The notes beneath the pieces are model-generated. The model searched no databases. It saw only the letters and a program-made list of their open reading frames with translations, and had not been told where the DNA came from. DNA of 64,000 nucleotides from Lysobacter helvus (GTDB taxonomy: Bacteria; Pseudomonadota; Gammaproteobacteria; Xanthomonadales; Xanthomonadaceae), in the NCBI RefSeq assembly GCF_018406645.1, contig NZ_AP024546.1, positions 682,001-746,000 of the forward strand, given 5' to 3'. This document shows, one piece after another, positions 51,426-60,215 of the stretch (position 1 is its first letter; every line of letters begins with the position of its first letter). The translations under genes and the position numbers were made by a program.

Positions 51426-51590
51426 TCAGAACGGAACAGACATCGCGTGCGGCGCCGGAATCTCGTCCGCGGCTGGCGCACTCGCGGATCGCGGAACGGA
51501 TGCCTCTGCAGTAGCCACCAGTCCGGCCACGGCAAGCGCGGCGGCGAGCAGCAAAGCAGAGACAAGCGCATAGAGGGTTACGTCTTTCAT
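51426..51590 (-). CDS. small single-pass membrane protein leading the nirK operon
   Basis: 54 aa: one hydrophobic helix (about 6-27) and a short proline/alanine-rich tail ([12 protein letters not shown]). I know no family. It sits 28 nt before nirK and directly behind an FNR-type box (centre 78 nt upstream of its ATG). Inclusion rests on position, a membrane helix and a GGGGA ribosome-site-like stretch upstream. Confidence 0.62.
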   Translation of the reverse strand: MKDVTLYALVSALLLAAALAVAGLVATAEASVPRSASAPAADEIPAPHAMSVPF

Positions 51591-51660
51591 GGTGTTTCCC
51601 CGGTCATCCGTTGGAAGGAGATTTGCGGGCGTAGTCTCTGCCCGGTGCGCCGGGGTGGCC

Positions 51661-51674
51661 CTGACCTGGATCAA
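51661..51674. promoter_or_regulatory. FNR/DNR-like box for the nirK operon
   Basis: CTGAC-CTGG-ATCAA; the other strand reads TTGAT-CCAG-GTCAG, close to TTGAT-N4-ATCAA. Its centre is about 78 nt upstream of the 54-aa gene start, within the divergent nirK/porin region. Confidence 0.65.
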
Positions 51675-51708
51675 GCGCAAGCGGCTTTGCAGGGCGGCAC
51701 GATGTCCC

Positions 51709-51722
51709 TTGACCTGGGTCAT
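51709..51722. promoter_or_regulatory. FNR/DNR-like box for the divergent porin gene
   Basis: TTGAC-CTGG-GTCAT, with its centre about 65 nt before the porin ATG. Same core (CTGG/CCAG) as the other three boxes of the island. Confidence 0.6.
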
Positions 51723-51779
51723 GGCCGAGGCCAGGGGGAACGGCGAGATTGCCGCCAACTCCCTGTCCGGACGGCCTGG

Positions 51780-52946
51780 ATGAACATGTTCCGCGGTGGC
51801 TGTGCACTCCTCCTCGCCGTACCGACCCTCGCGTGCGCGCAGGTGTCGGCCGAGTGGAACGTGCGCCTGCGCAACGAGCACGTGGAGGACCACGCCTTCC
51901 TCCACGACGCCGACGCCACGACGTTGCGTCTGCGCCTCGGCGCGAAGTTCGTGTGGTCCGACGAATGGTCCGCGCTCATCGAGGGCGAAGGCATCGTGGC
52001 CGGTGGCGCGCACGACGATGGCGCCAACGGGCGCCGCACCTTGCCTGCGATCGTCGATCCCGAGGGCGCCGAGTGGAACCAGGCCTGGGTGGCGTGGAAG
52101 CGCGGCGGCAAGCAGGCAACGCTGGGTCGCCAGCGCGTGACCTTCGGCAACCAGCGCTGGGTCGGCAACAGCGGTTGGCGACAGAACGAGCAGACCTTCG
52201 ATGCGCTGTCGCTGCAGTGGCACGTGCGCGACCAGCTCGACGTGCGTTACGCCTGGTTCGATCGCGTCCATCGCGTCGCCGGCGATCGCGCGATCGATCC
52301 GCTGGCGCGCGAACGCAACCTGTCGACGCATGCGTTCTGGCTGCAATGGGCGAGCGGTGCGACGTGGCAGTGGCAGGCCTTTGCGTTGTTGCACGACGAC
52401 CTGGACGTGCGCACCGCCTCCACCGCCACCTCGGGCCTGCGGGTCTCGACGACGCGCAAGCCGCAGACGACGGGTCCGTCGATCGCGGCGGAATACGCCC
52501 TGCAACGCGACTACGCCGACAACCCGTTGCACTTCGCGCATTCGTACTGGAGGATCGAGCCGGCGTGGACGTTCGCGCAGGCCACCGGGCGACTGGGGTG
52601 GGAACACCTGGGTGGCAACGGGGCCCATGCATTGCAGACGCCGCTCGCCAGCCTGCACGCCTTCAACGGTTGGGCCGACAAGTTCAACGCGACGCCGCCG
52701 GGCGGCCTCGACGATCGCTGGCTCGCGCTCGAAGGCGCGGCGCGCGCCGGCACGCTCGAATGGCAAGTCGCCTGGCATCGCTACGACGCGGACATCGGCG
52801 GCGATTACGGCTCGGAGTGGAATGCGTCGCTCGGCTTCCCCGTTGGCAAGCGCGTCAAGGGGCTCGTCAAGTACGCGGACTACGCGGCGGACGGCTTCGC
52901 GCAGGATACGACGAAATTGTGGTTCCAGCTCGAGTGGTCGCGCTGA
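51780..52946 (+). CDS. outer-membrane porin, alginate-export (AlgE) family-like
   Basis: 388 aa, signal peptide ending ACA near residue 20. The remainder is a beta-barrel of amphipathic strands: WNVRLRNEHVEDHAF at the start, AWVAWKRGGKQATLGRQRVTFGNQRWVG, GPSIAAEYALQRDYAD, and a last strand TTKLWFQLEWSR ending in arginine. It matches the alginate_exp-type barrels found in denitrification regions. Under FNR-like control it could pass nitrite, or small anions, through the outer membrane. Its last 80 bases overlap the 3' end of the convergent PLP-enzyme gene. ATG 51786 is an alternative start. Confidence 0.8.
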   Translation: MNMFRGGCALLLAVPTLACAQVSAEWNVRLRNEHVEDHAFLHDADATTLRLRLGAKFVWSDEWSALIEGEGIVAGGAHDDGANGRRTLPAIVDPEGAEWNQAWVAWKRGGKQATLGRQRVTFGNQRWVGNSGWRQNEQTFDALSLQWHVRDQLDVRYAWFDRVHRVAGDRAIDPLARERNLSTHAFWLQWASGATWQWQAFALLHDDLDVRTASTATSGLRVSTTRKPQTTGPSIAAEYALQRDYADNPLHFAHSYWRIEPAWTFAQATGRLGWEHLGGNGAHALQTPLASLHAFNGWADKFNATPPGGLDDRWLALEGAARAGTLEWQVAWHRYDADIGGDYGSEWNASLGFPVGKRVKGLVKYADYAADGFAQDTTKLWFQLEWSR

Positions 52947-53988
52947 GCGCGTCGTCCAGCTCGGCCGGCAGCACCGGCGGCGCGATGCCGCGCTCGCGCA
53001 ACCATGCGGTCGAGTACAACGTTTCGTCGTAGCGCTCGCCGCGGTCGCACAGCAAGCCGACGATGCTGCCGTGCACGCGGCGCGCGCGCATCCGCGCGGC
53101 CAGGCGCAGGCACGCGATGAAGTTCGTGCCGGACGAACCGCCGTAGCGACGCCCGAGCAAGCCTTCCAGCGCGTGCATGCCCGCGATGGAGTCCGCGTCC
53201 TCGACTTCGATGACGTGGTCCACGACCTCGAACACGAACCCCGGTTCGACGCGCGGCCGTCCGATCCCTTCGATGACGGTGCTGCGCGAGGCAGTCGCCT
53301 TCCGATCGCGCGTGCGCCATCCTTCGGCGAAGGCGCTGCCTGCAGGCTCGGCGACGCACAGGCGCGTCTGCAATCCGCGATAGCGCAGGTAGCGGCCGAT
53401 CGTCGCCGACGTGCCGCCCGTTCCGGCGCCGCACACCACCCACGCCGGCTCGGCGTCGGGCTCGTGCGCCATCTGCGCCAACAGCGACTCCGCGATGTTG
53501 TTGTTGCCGCGCCAGTCGGTGGCGCGCTCGGCCAATCCGAATTGATCCAGGTGGCAGGCACCGCGTTGTTCGTGCCAGCGCGCGCGGTCGTGGACCGCGG
53601 CGGGATCGTCGACCAGGTCGCACGTGCCTCCCAGCGCGCGCACGTCGGCGATCTTGCGCGGCGCGGTGCACGCCGGCATCACCGCGACGAACGGCAGGCC
53701 CAACAGGCGCGCGAACCACGCCTCGGAGATCGCCGTGCTGCCGGACGATGCATCGACGACGGTCTGGCCCCGGTGCAGGCGGCCATTGCACAACGCATAC
53801 AGGAACAACGAACGCGCGAGGCGGTGCTTCAGGCTGCCGGTCGGATGCGAGGCCTCGTCCTTCAAGTAGAACGCGATCCCCGGGAACGCGGGCAAGTCCA
53901 GCCGGAGCAAGTGCGTGTCGGCCGAGCGCGCCTGTTCCTGGCGCAGCGCCGCCATCGCGCTGCCGATCCACGCGCGCTCGGTCGTCAT
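52867..53988 (-). CDS. cysteine synthase-like PLP-dependent enzyme
   Basis: 373 aa. Fold type II PLP enzyme: the lysine for the Schiff base is in HPTGSLKHRLA near residue 53, the phosphate loop is GAGTGGTSATIG near residue 190, and EGIGRPRVEPGF is present. It resembles cysteine/cystathionine synthases but has no serine acetyltransferase nearby. It is last in the norB operon and overlaps the SirB2-like gene (ATGA). The last 25 residues (rich in Ser, Arg, Pro) run antisense to the porin gene and may be dispensable. A role in Fe-S or thiol repair under nitrosative stress is speculation. Confidence 0.85.
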   Translation of the reverse strand: MTTERAWIGSAMAALRQEQARSADTHLLRLDLPAFPGIAFYLKDEASHPTGSLKHRLARSLFLYALCNGRLHRGQTVVDASSGSTAISEAWFARLLGLPFVAVMPACTAPRKIADVRALGGTCDLVDDPAAVHDRARWHEQRGACHLDQFGLAERATDWRGNNNIAESLLAQMAHEPDAEPAWVVCGAGTGGTSATIGRYLRYRGLQTRLCVAEPAGSAFAEGWRTRDRKATASRSTVIEGIGRPRVEPGFVFEVVDHVIEVEDADSIAGMHALEGLLGRRYGGSSGTNFIACLRLAARMRARRVHGSIVGLLCDRGERYDETLYSTAWLRERGIAPPVLPAELDDALSATTRAGTTISSYPARSRPPRSPRT

Positions 53989-54389
53989 GACAGCCACCAG
54001 CGCACCATGCCGAGCGGATCGTGCGCGCGCGCCGTGGCGTAGATCGCGCCGAACGCGAGCAATGCCGCGACGTAACCGATCGCGCCGCGCCTCCGGTGGA
54101 GGCGCGCCTGCTTCAATGCGATGGTGCCCAGCGCGATGTAGGTGACGATCAGCACGAGCTTGACCGCAAGCCAGCCGTTGCCGAACACCGAGCGCGGCAA
54201 CACGGTGAGCAACATCAGTGCAGCCGTGAGCAAGGCCGTATCAATGGCCCAACTCGTCCAGCGCACCGGCCCCGCGTACGGCCAGCGCGCACCGCCCAAT
54301 GCGAAGCCGCCGCGCAACGCGAACAACGTGCCACTGAGCAGCGCGATGAACACGTGGAAGGCCTTGATCTGCGGATAGAACGCGATCAT
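53985..54389 (-). CDS. SirB2-like membrane protein
   Basis: 134 aa, four membrane helices; starts YPQIKAFHVFIALLSGTLFALRG, which fits the SirB/SirB2 family. Function unknown; in this group it is repeatedly found beside nnrS. Its ATG overlaps the nnrS stop, and its stop overlaps the PLP-enzyme start, so it is translationally coupled on both sides. Confidence 0.87.
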   Translation of the reverse strand: MIAFYPQIKAFHVFIALLSGTLFALRGGFALGGARWPYAGPVRWTSWAIDTALLTAALMLLTVLPRSVFGNGWLAVKLVLIVTYIALGTIALKQARLHRRRGAIGYVAALLAFGAIYATARAHDPLGMVRWWLS

Positions 54390-55621
54390 CCGGGCTTCCC
54401 GTCAATACGCGCGGTGACATAGATGCGGCCCAGGCGCGCGATCCACGGGACCAGCGCCACGATCCAGCCGATGGCCGCCACCACGTGCCAGCGCATCGGA
54501 TCCGCATCGAGTTCCGAATACACGCGAACGATCGCCACGAGCTGCAACGTGCCGTAGGCGAACCACGCCGCCGCAGGCATCTGCAACGGGCGGCCCGAAT
54601 GCCCTTGCGTCACGCGCGTCACCATCGCGACCAGCACGCTGCCGAAGAAGCCGATGAACAACGCGTGCGCCGGCGCGCGACCCAGCGTGAACTCGCCCGT
54701 CGTCGCATACACGAGGCTCTGCGCCGAATAGAGGATGAAGGTGATCGGCAACCACGCCAGCCCGATGAACAGCACGCGCAGCAACGCCGGTTGCGGGCCG
54801 ATCGGCCACCACCGCACGCACATGACCACGGCGCAGGCCAGCAGGGGCAGGTCCGCGATCCACAGCCATGCGTAGGCGTGGAGGAGTTCGAGCCCCAGGT
54901 GCAAGGCAACGAACATCCACGCCGTCGCGAGCAACCAAAGCGGACGCCAGGGCACGTAACCGGCGACGGCATTGCTTGCGAAAAACGGAAACATGCGATG
55001 GGCGACGGTGAGGTACATCGGCAGCAGGAATCCGAACGTCCCGATCTTGATCGCGACGAACGCCCAGATCGGCGATGCACCCAGGACGAACGCCGTCCAC
55101 GCGCCGAGCCCGACCGCACCCAGCGTGAGCGCGGCGAGGCAGGAACGCGCGTGCCACGTGGTGCCGCGTTCCCGTTTGACGAGCCAAGCGAGATTCGCAA
55201 GCGCCCACGTCCAGCCCGCGAGGGTCAGCGCCGCGCCGACCACGATCCCCGGGGACCATCCGCAGGCCCCGAGGAGCGTTGCGAACTGGCCGCCGAACAC
55301 GCCGACGCCCACCGGGATGTAACGCGCGCGCCGCAAGTCGGGCAAGCCCATCCAGCGCGGGAACACCGTGAGCAGGAAGCCGAAGACGAAGCTCGCCAGC
55401 ACCTGGTATTGCATGACGATCGCATGCAGCCAGCCGGCGTAGGGCGTGGGCTGCGGCATTCGCAGCCATTCGGACCAACGCGCGGAAACCAGCCACGCGG
55501 CCCACCACGCCATCGCCAGCAACAGGTTGCCCGCACCGATGAAGAACATCATCCGATGCGGGGCCTGGAGCAACAGGCGCGGCGAGAGGTTCGCGCGCGC
55601 CTGCGATGCGGCTTCGCCCAT
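54386..55621 (-). CDS. nnrS: NnrS family heme-copper membrane protein
   Basis: 411 aa, about twelve membrane helices. The family sequence features are FFIGAGNLLLAMAWW, HAIVMQYQVLASFVFGFLLTVFPRW, AHRMFPFFASNAVAGY and AHALFIGFFGSVLVAMVTRV. NnrS protects the cell from NO and nitrosative stress and prevents dinitrosyl iron formation; it binds heme and copper. It begins 3 nt after the norB stop. Confidence 0.93.
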   Translation of the reverse strand: MGEAASQARANLSPRLLLQAPHRMMFFIGAGNLLLAMAWWAAWLVSARWSEWLRMPQPTPYAGWLHAIVMQYQVLASFVFGFLLTVFPRWMGLPDLRRARYIPVGVGVFGGQFATLLGACGWSPGIVVGAALTLAGWTWALANLAWLVKRERGTTWHARSCLAALTLGAVGLGAWTAFVLGASPIWAFVAIKIGTFGFLLPMYLTVAHRMFPFFASNAVAGYVPWRPLWLLATAWMFVALHLGLELLHAYAWLWIADLPLLACAVVMCVRWWPIGPQPALLRVLFIGLAWLPITFILYSAQSLVYATTGEFTLGRAPAHALFIGFFGSVLVAMVTRVTQGHSGRPLQMPAAAWFAYGTLQLVAIVRVYSELDADPMRWHVVAAIGWIVALVPWIARLGRIYVTARIDGKPG

Positions 55622-55624
55622 GCT

Positions 55625-57940
55625 TCAGCCCTCCCTGTCCGTCACGCCTTCCGCCACCGGCAGGCGCTTCGGCGCGACCCACAGGCGGAACATGAACCAC
55701 GCCAGCGCCAGGGCGCCGACGCTGAAGATCGTGTCACCCGGGACGCGCATCCACACCAGCATGTCGACGATCGGCCGCTGCATGAACTCCGCCGAGCGCG
55801 CATACGCGTAGCCATGTTCGATGGCCGCGAGCAATTGCATGATGCCGAGGGGCAGCAAGGTGAGCAGCGCCATCAGGGACAGGCCGATGTTGAAGCACCA
55901 GAAGGCCACCTTCAACGCACGCGTGTCCCACGCCATCTGCCCCCGCAGCCCGCGCATGCAGAAGAGCATCAACGCGATGCCGAGCATGCCGTAGACACCG
56001 AACAACGCGGTGTGGCCGTGCAGCGGTGTCAGGTTGAGACCCTGCATGTAGTACAGCGACAGCGGCGGATTGATCAGGAAGCCGAACAGCCCCGCGCCGA
56101 CCAGGTTCCAGAACGACACCGCGACGAAGAACAGGATCGGCCAGCGATAGCGCGCCATCCACGGCACGGCCTTGCCCAGCTTGAAGGTGTGGTACGCCTC
56201 GAAGCCGATGTAGGCCAGCGGCACGACTTCCAGCGCGCTGAAGCTCGCGCCCAGTGCCACGACGGCGGTGGGCGTGCCGACGAAGTACAGGTGGTGCAAC
56301 GTGCCCAGCACGCCGCCGGTCATGAAGATGATCGTGGCGAACAGCACGGCCGTCGTCGCGGATTTCGCCTCGACCAGGCCCAGGCGCGTGAAGATCAACG
56401 CCATCACCGCGGTGGCGAAGACTTCGAAGAACCCCTCCACCCACAGGTGCACCAACCACCACCGCCAGTATTCGACTTCGGAGATGTGCGTGTGCTCGCC
56501 CCACATCAGCGCGGCGCCGAAGAACAGGCCGATGCACACGGTGGAGAGGAACAACAACGCGACGATCGCCTTGGTGTCGGTGCGTGGACCGCGCAACACC
56601 GGCCACAACGCGCGACCAACGAGGGTCAGCCACAGCAGCAGGCCGACGAACAGGAACCACTGCCAGAAGCGGCCCATGTCCGCGTATTCCCAGCCCTGGT
56701 GGCCCCACCAGAAATTCAGGTCGAGCCCGAGCTTCTGCATCACCGCCAGCCATTGGCCCGCGAACGCGCCGACCACGATGACCAGCAGGCAGACCCATAG
56801 CGCGTTCACGCCGAAGCGCTGGAACCGCGGCTCGTGGCCGGACATCGCCGGTGCGATGTACAGGCCCGTGCCCAGCCACGCAACGGCGATCCAAAACACC
56901 GCCAACTGCGTGTGCCAGGTGCGCGTGATCGAGTACGGCAGGATGTCCGAGAGTGCGAAGCCGTAGGCCTGCTGGCCTTCCACCTGGTAGTGCGCCGTCA
57001 TCGCGCCGAGCAGGATCTGCACGAGGAACAGCGCGAGCACGACCCAGAAGTACTTCGCCGTGGCGCGCATCGACGGCGTCACGCGCAGCGCGGCCATCGG
57101 ATCGCTCGCAGGAATCGCGTGCGGCTTCTCGCCACGTGCATGCGTCCGCGCGTGGTGCCAGCCGAGCAAGCCGATGCCCGCGATCAGGAACAGCACGCTG
57201 AAGGCCGACCAGACCCACATCGACGGCGGAGGCGTATTGCCCAGCAAGGGTTCGCTGGGCCAGTTGTTGGTGTAGGTGACTTGCTTCGACGCGGTGCCTG
57301 CTTCGGTCGCGACATTTCCGGCGCCCGGGCGCTCGGTGCCCGCGGCCCACGCCGTCCACCAGAAGAAGGCCGTCAGCGAACGCCGGTTCGCCGCATCGGG
57401 CACCGTGCCCTCCTTCATTGCGTAGGCTTCGCGCAATTTCGCGGTGGCCGGATCGTTGCCGAAGAGACTCTCGTAGTGCGCGGCCACGTTGGACAGCGCG
57501 ACGACGCGCTCGCGCGTCAACGTGATCACGCCGTTGGACGCGTCGTAGGTATTCCGGCGAAATTGCGCCTGCAATCTTCCGCGCAGCGCGGCCTGCCGTT
57601 CGGCGGACAATCGTTCGTATCCGGCGCTGCCCTCGGCGCGCGCCCACTGGTCCAGCATCGCAACCGCTTCGCGATGCAGCCAGTCGGCGCTCCAGTCCGG
57701 TGCAACGTAGCCCCCGTGGCCCCAGATCGAGCCCAGCTGCATGCCGCCCATCGATTGCCAGACCTGGCGGCCGCGTTCGATGTCGTGGCGCGTGTACACC
57801 GTCGCGCCCGTGGCATCGACGACGCGCTCCGGTATCGGCGGCGCCGCACGGAAGATTTCCCCACCCGCCCACAGCAACACCGCGAACGACGCGATCAACA
57901 GCGCCGCCAAGCCCAACCACAGCTTCCGCGTGTTCTCCAT
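55625..57940 (-). CDS. norB: quinol-dependent nitric oxide reductase (qNor)
   Basis: 771 aa, the length of the single-subunit quinol enzyme. The N-terminal extension (1-220) is the cytochrome c-like part of qNor, without heme motif; fourteen membrane helices follow, with the heme/iron histidines in ITRTWHTQLAVFWIAVAW, LMWGEHTHISEVEYW and GVLGTLHHLYFVG, plus PLHGHTALFGVYGML. It reduces two NO to N2O with quinol electrons at the inner membrane. GGGAGG precedes ATG 57940; an upstream ATG at 57967 would bury that site. An FNR-type box lies 60 nt before the start. Confidence 0.95.
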   Translation of the reverse strand: MENTRKLWLGLAALLIASFAVLLWAGGEIFRAAPPIPERVVDATGATVYTRHDIERGRQVWQSMGGMQLGSIWGHGGYVAPDWSADWLHREAVAMLDQWARAEGSAGYERLSAERQAALRGRLQAQFRRNTYDASNGVITLTRERVVALSNVAAHYESLFGNDPATAKLREAYAMKEGTVPDAANRRSLTAFFWWTAWAAGTERPGAGNVATEAGTASKQVTYTNNWPSEPLLGNTPPPSMWVWSAFSVLFLIAGIGLLGWHHARTHARGEKPHAIPASDPMAALRVTPSMRATAKYFWVVLALFLVQILLGAMTAHYQVEGQQAYGFALSDILPYSITRTWHTQLAVFWIAVAWLGTGLYIAPAMSGHEPRFQRFGVNALWVCLLVIVVGAFAGQWLAVMQKLGLDLNFWWGHQGWEYADMGRFWQWFLFVGLLLWLTLVGRALWPVLRGPRTDTKAIVALLFLSTVCIGLFFGAALMWGEHTHISEVEYWRWWLVHLWVEGFFEVFATAVMALIFTRLGLVEAKSATTAVLFATIIFMTGGVLGTLHHLYFVGTPTAVVALGASFSALEVVPLAYIGFEAYHTFKLGKAVPWMARYRWPILFFVAVSFWNLVGAGLFGFLINPPLSLYYMQGLNLTPLHGHTALFGVYGMLGIALMLFCMRGLRGQMAWDTRALKVAFWCFNIGLSLMALLTLLPLGIMQLLAAIEHGYAYARSAEFMQRPIVDMLVWMRVPGDTIFSVGALALAWFMFRLWVAPKRLPVAEGVTDREG

Positions 57941-57993
57941 AACGCCTCCCTTGAGTTTGGGAGACATGCTGGTCGCGGGCGCTCACGGCCGCC

Positions 57994-58007
57994 TTGACCC
58001 AGGTCAA
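57994..58007. promoter_or_regulatory. FNR/DNR box between norB and the FNR-type gene
   Basis: TTGAC-CCAG-GTCAA, a perfect palindrome, centred about 60 nt before the norB ATG. It is the best of the four boxes in the island. Confidence 0.75.
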
Positions 58008-58028
58008 GCCGCCGCGCCGCGGGACAGG

Positions 58029-58781
58029 TCAATTCCTGAGGACGGGCGCGGCCAGGGCGTGCAGGGCGTCGGCGTCGAGCAGTTCGAGTTCGCGGCCATC
58101 CACGCGCACCAGCTGCTCCTGGTGGAACCGGCGCAACACGCGGCTCACGGTCTCCGGTGCGAGGCGCAGGTAGTTGCCGATGTCGGTGCGCGGCATCGAG
58201 AGTTGGAAGCGGCGGGCGGAAAATCCCCGGGACTGCAGGCGTTGCGACAGCCCCACCAGGAACGCGGCCATCCGCTGGTCCGCCGACCAATCGGCCGCCA
58301 ACAACTCCGCGCGGCCGATGTCGCGGCTGAGCAGGCGGAACAACTGGCGCTGCAGCCCGGGCATCCGCGCGGCGAGGACCGCCATCTTCGGGAACGAGAA
58401 GCGGCACAGCATGACGGTGTCGAGGGCGACGGCATTGCACGGGTAGTGTTCGCCGTCGATGCCGTTGAGGCCGATGATCTCGCCGGGAAGATGGAACCCG
58501 AGGACGTGTTCCTGCCCGTCCGGATCGACCACGTAGGTCTTCACCGTGCCCGCGCGCACGGCCGCGATGGCATCGAAACGATCGCCCTCGCGGAAAATGT
58601 GGTCTCCCGGGGCCAGCGGACCGTAATGCTCGACCAGCACATGGAGGTCGCCCAACGCACTCTTGTCCATGCCCTGGTCCATGCAGGCCTGGGAGAAAGC
58701 GCAGGTCGAACAGAAGTGCAACGCGTCGCCGTCGTCGGACAGCGTGCGTGCGTCGTTGTTCGGAAAGACGGCCGGCCTCAT
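58029..58781 (-). CDS. Crp/Fnr family regulator with [4Fe-4S] cysteine set (FNR/ANR type)
   Basis: 250 aa. The N-terminal cysteines C24, C27, C33 (in CSTCAFSQAC) together with C115 form the FNR iron-sulfur cluster ligands, so oxygen sensing is expected. A cyclic-nucleotide-binding-like beta roll covers about 40-140, then the dimer helix. The recognition helix reads APETVSRVLRRF, with the E..SR contact residues of FNR for TTGAT half-sites. Its gene sits between norB and hemN, and the boxes near those genes are likely targets. Confidence 0.93.
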   Translation of the reverse strand: MRPAVFPNNDARTLSDDGDALHFCSTCAFSQACMDQGMDKSALGDLHVLVEHYGPLAPGDHIFREGDRFDAIAAVRAGTVKTYVVDPDGQEHVLGFHLPGEIIGLNGIDGEHYPCNAVALDTVMLCRFSFPKMAVLAARMPGLQRQLFRLLSRDIGRAELLAADWSADQRMAAFLVGLSQRLQSRGFSARRFQLSMPRTDIGNYLRLAPETVSRVLRRFHQEQLVRVDGRELELLDADALHALAAPVLRN

Positions 58782-58809
58782 CGGGGAGCCATGGTACGCC
58801 GGGGGACGG

Positions 58810-60207
58810 TCAGATGGCGCGGGAGAAGCGCGGCTTCTCCGTATCGGCGGTCGCATCGAGGTAGTGGTCGAAGCACATGGCGATGTTGCGCAGGAACAGG
58901 CGACCGCGACCCGTCACTTCGATGCGGTGCGCTTCGACACGCACCAGTCCATCCGCGACCAACGGCGCGAGTCGCTCGAGACCTTCGCTGAAGTACGCGC
59001 GGAAGTCGATGCCGGCACGATCCTCGATCGCGTCGATCGCGACTTCGCCCTGGCACATGAGCGACTGGATGAGGCTCGCGCGCAGTTGGTCGTCCTCGCT
59101 CAGTTGCATGCCGCGGAACACGGGCAGGTGGCCCGAATCGAGCATCGCTTCCCAGGTCGGGAGATCGCGCGCGTTCTGGCTGAACGTATCGGCGACGTGG
59201 CTGATCGCGCTCACGCCGACGCCGACGAGATCGCTGTCGGCATGCGTCGTGTACCCCATGAAGTTGCGATGCAACCCCCCCTGCCCCTGCGCGACGGCGA
59301 GGTCGTCGCCCGGCAGCGCGAAGTGGTCCATGCCGATGTAGCGATAGCCTGCCTGCGTGAGGCGTGCGATCGCCTGCTGCAACAGGACCAGGCGCGCTTC
59401 CGGATCGGGCAGCGTGAATGCGTCGATCCTGCGTTGCGGCTTGAACAAGGCCGGCATGTGCGCGTAGCCGTAGGCGGCGACGCGGTCCGGCCGCATGTCG
59501 ACCACCGTGTCCAGGGTTCGGTTGAAGCCGGCCACGGTCTGCTTCGGCAACCCGTAGATCAGGTCGATGTTGACGGAGCGGAATCCCTGCGCGCGGCACG
59601 CATCGACGACCGCGCGCGTTTCGTCGACGCCCTGGACGCGATTGACGGCCACCTGGACGTCGTGGTCGAAATCCTGCACGCCGAGGCTGGCCCGATTGAA
59701 GCCGCACGCGGCGAGTTGCGCGATGTCGTGCGTGTCGACGTGGCGCGGGTCGAGTTCGATCGAGATGTCGCGATCTGCACCCTGTGCGATACGGAAGTGC
59801 GTTCCGATCGTGTCGACCGTTTCGCACAATTGCGCCGGAGACAGGAAGTTCGGCGTGCCGCCGCCGAAGTGCACCTGGATCAGCTCGCGGTCGCGATCGA
59901 ACAGGTCCGCCGCGAGGGCGATCTCCCGGTACAGCCGTGCGAGGTACGCGTCCGCGCGTGTCTTGTCGCGCGTGATCACGCGGTTGCAGCCGCAATAGAA
60001 GCAAGGGCTCTCGCAGAACGGGACGTGCACGTAGAGCGACAGGCGCCTGGGGATCAGGTCCCCGTTGCTCGACGCGGCGGCCTGGCGGAGTTCCCGCTCG
60101 CCGAAGCCGGCATGGAATTGCGGGGCCGTCGGGTACGAGGTGTAGCGCGGGCCGGGACGGTCGTAGCGGCGCAGCAGGTCGGCATCGAAAGCGAGCGTGG
60201 CGTCCAT
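58810..60207 (-). CDS. hemN: oxygen-independent coproporphyrinogen III oxidase
   Basis: 465 aa, usual length. Radical SAM motif CESPCFYC (C65, C69, C72) plus C74, as in HemN; HFGGGTPNFLS holds the SAM-binding glycines; then IELDPRHVD and LIYGLPKQT. It converts coproporphyrinogen III to protoporphyrinogen IX without oxygen in heme synthesis. Eight nt upstream ends a 78-aa Cys-tail protein, and an FNR-type box precedes that, so the operon should be switched on under low oxygen. It ends 28 nt before the FNR-type gene. Confidence 0.95.
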   Translation of the reverse strand: MDATLAFDADLLRRYDRPGPRYTSYPTAPQFHAGFGERELRQAAASSNGDLIPRRLSLYVHVPFCESPCFYCGCNRVITRDKTRADAYLARLYREIALAADLFDRDRELIQVHFGGGTPNFLSPAQLCETVDTIGTHFRIAQGADRDISIELDPRHVDTHDIAQLAACGFNRASLGVQDFDHDVQVAVNRVQGVDETRAVVDACRAQGFRSVNIDLIYGLPKQTVAGFNRTLDTVVDMRPDRVAAYGYAHMPALFKPQRRIDAFTLPDPEARLVLLQQAIARLTQAGYRYIGMDHFALPGDDLAVAQGQGGLHRNFMGYTTHADSDLVGVGVSAISHVADTFSQNARDLPTWEAMLDSGHLPVFRGMQLSEDDQLRASLIQSLMCQGEVAIDAIEDRAGIDFRAYFSEGLERLAPLVADGLVRVEAHRIEVTGRGRLFLRNIAMCFDHYLDATADTEKPRFSRAI

Positions 60208-60215
60208 GGAAGGAT

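Noticed and set aside
52867-52946. Overlap of porin and PLP-enzyme genes as sign of a frameshift
   Set aside because: Both frames are intact up to normal ends; a simple convergent overlap explains it, though the last 25 residues of the enzyme look poorly constrained.
57941-57967. Upstream ATG for norB
   Set aside because: The ribosome site for ATG 57940 would lie inside the coding region, and the added residues are not part of the first membrane helix.
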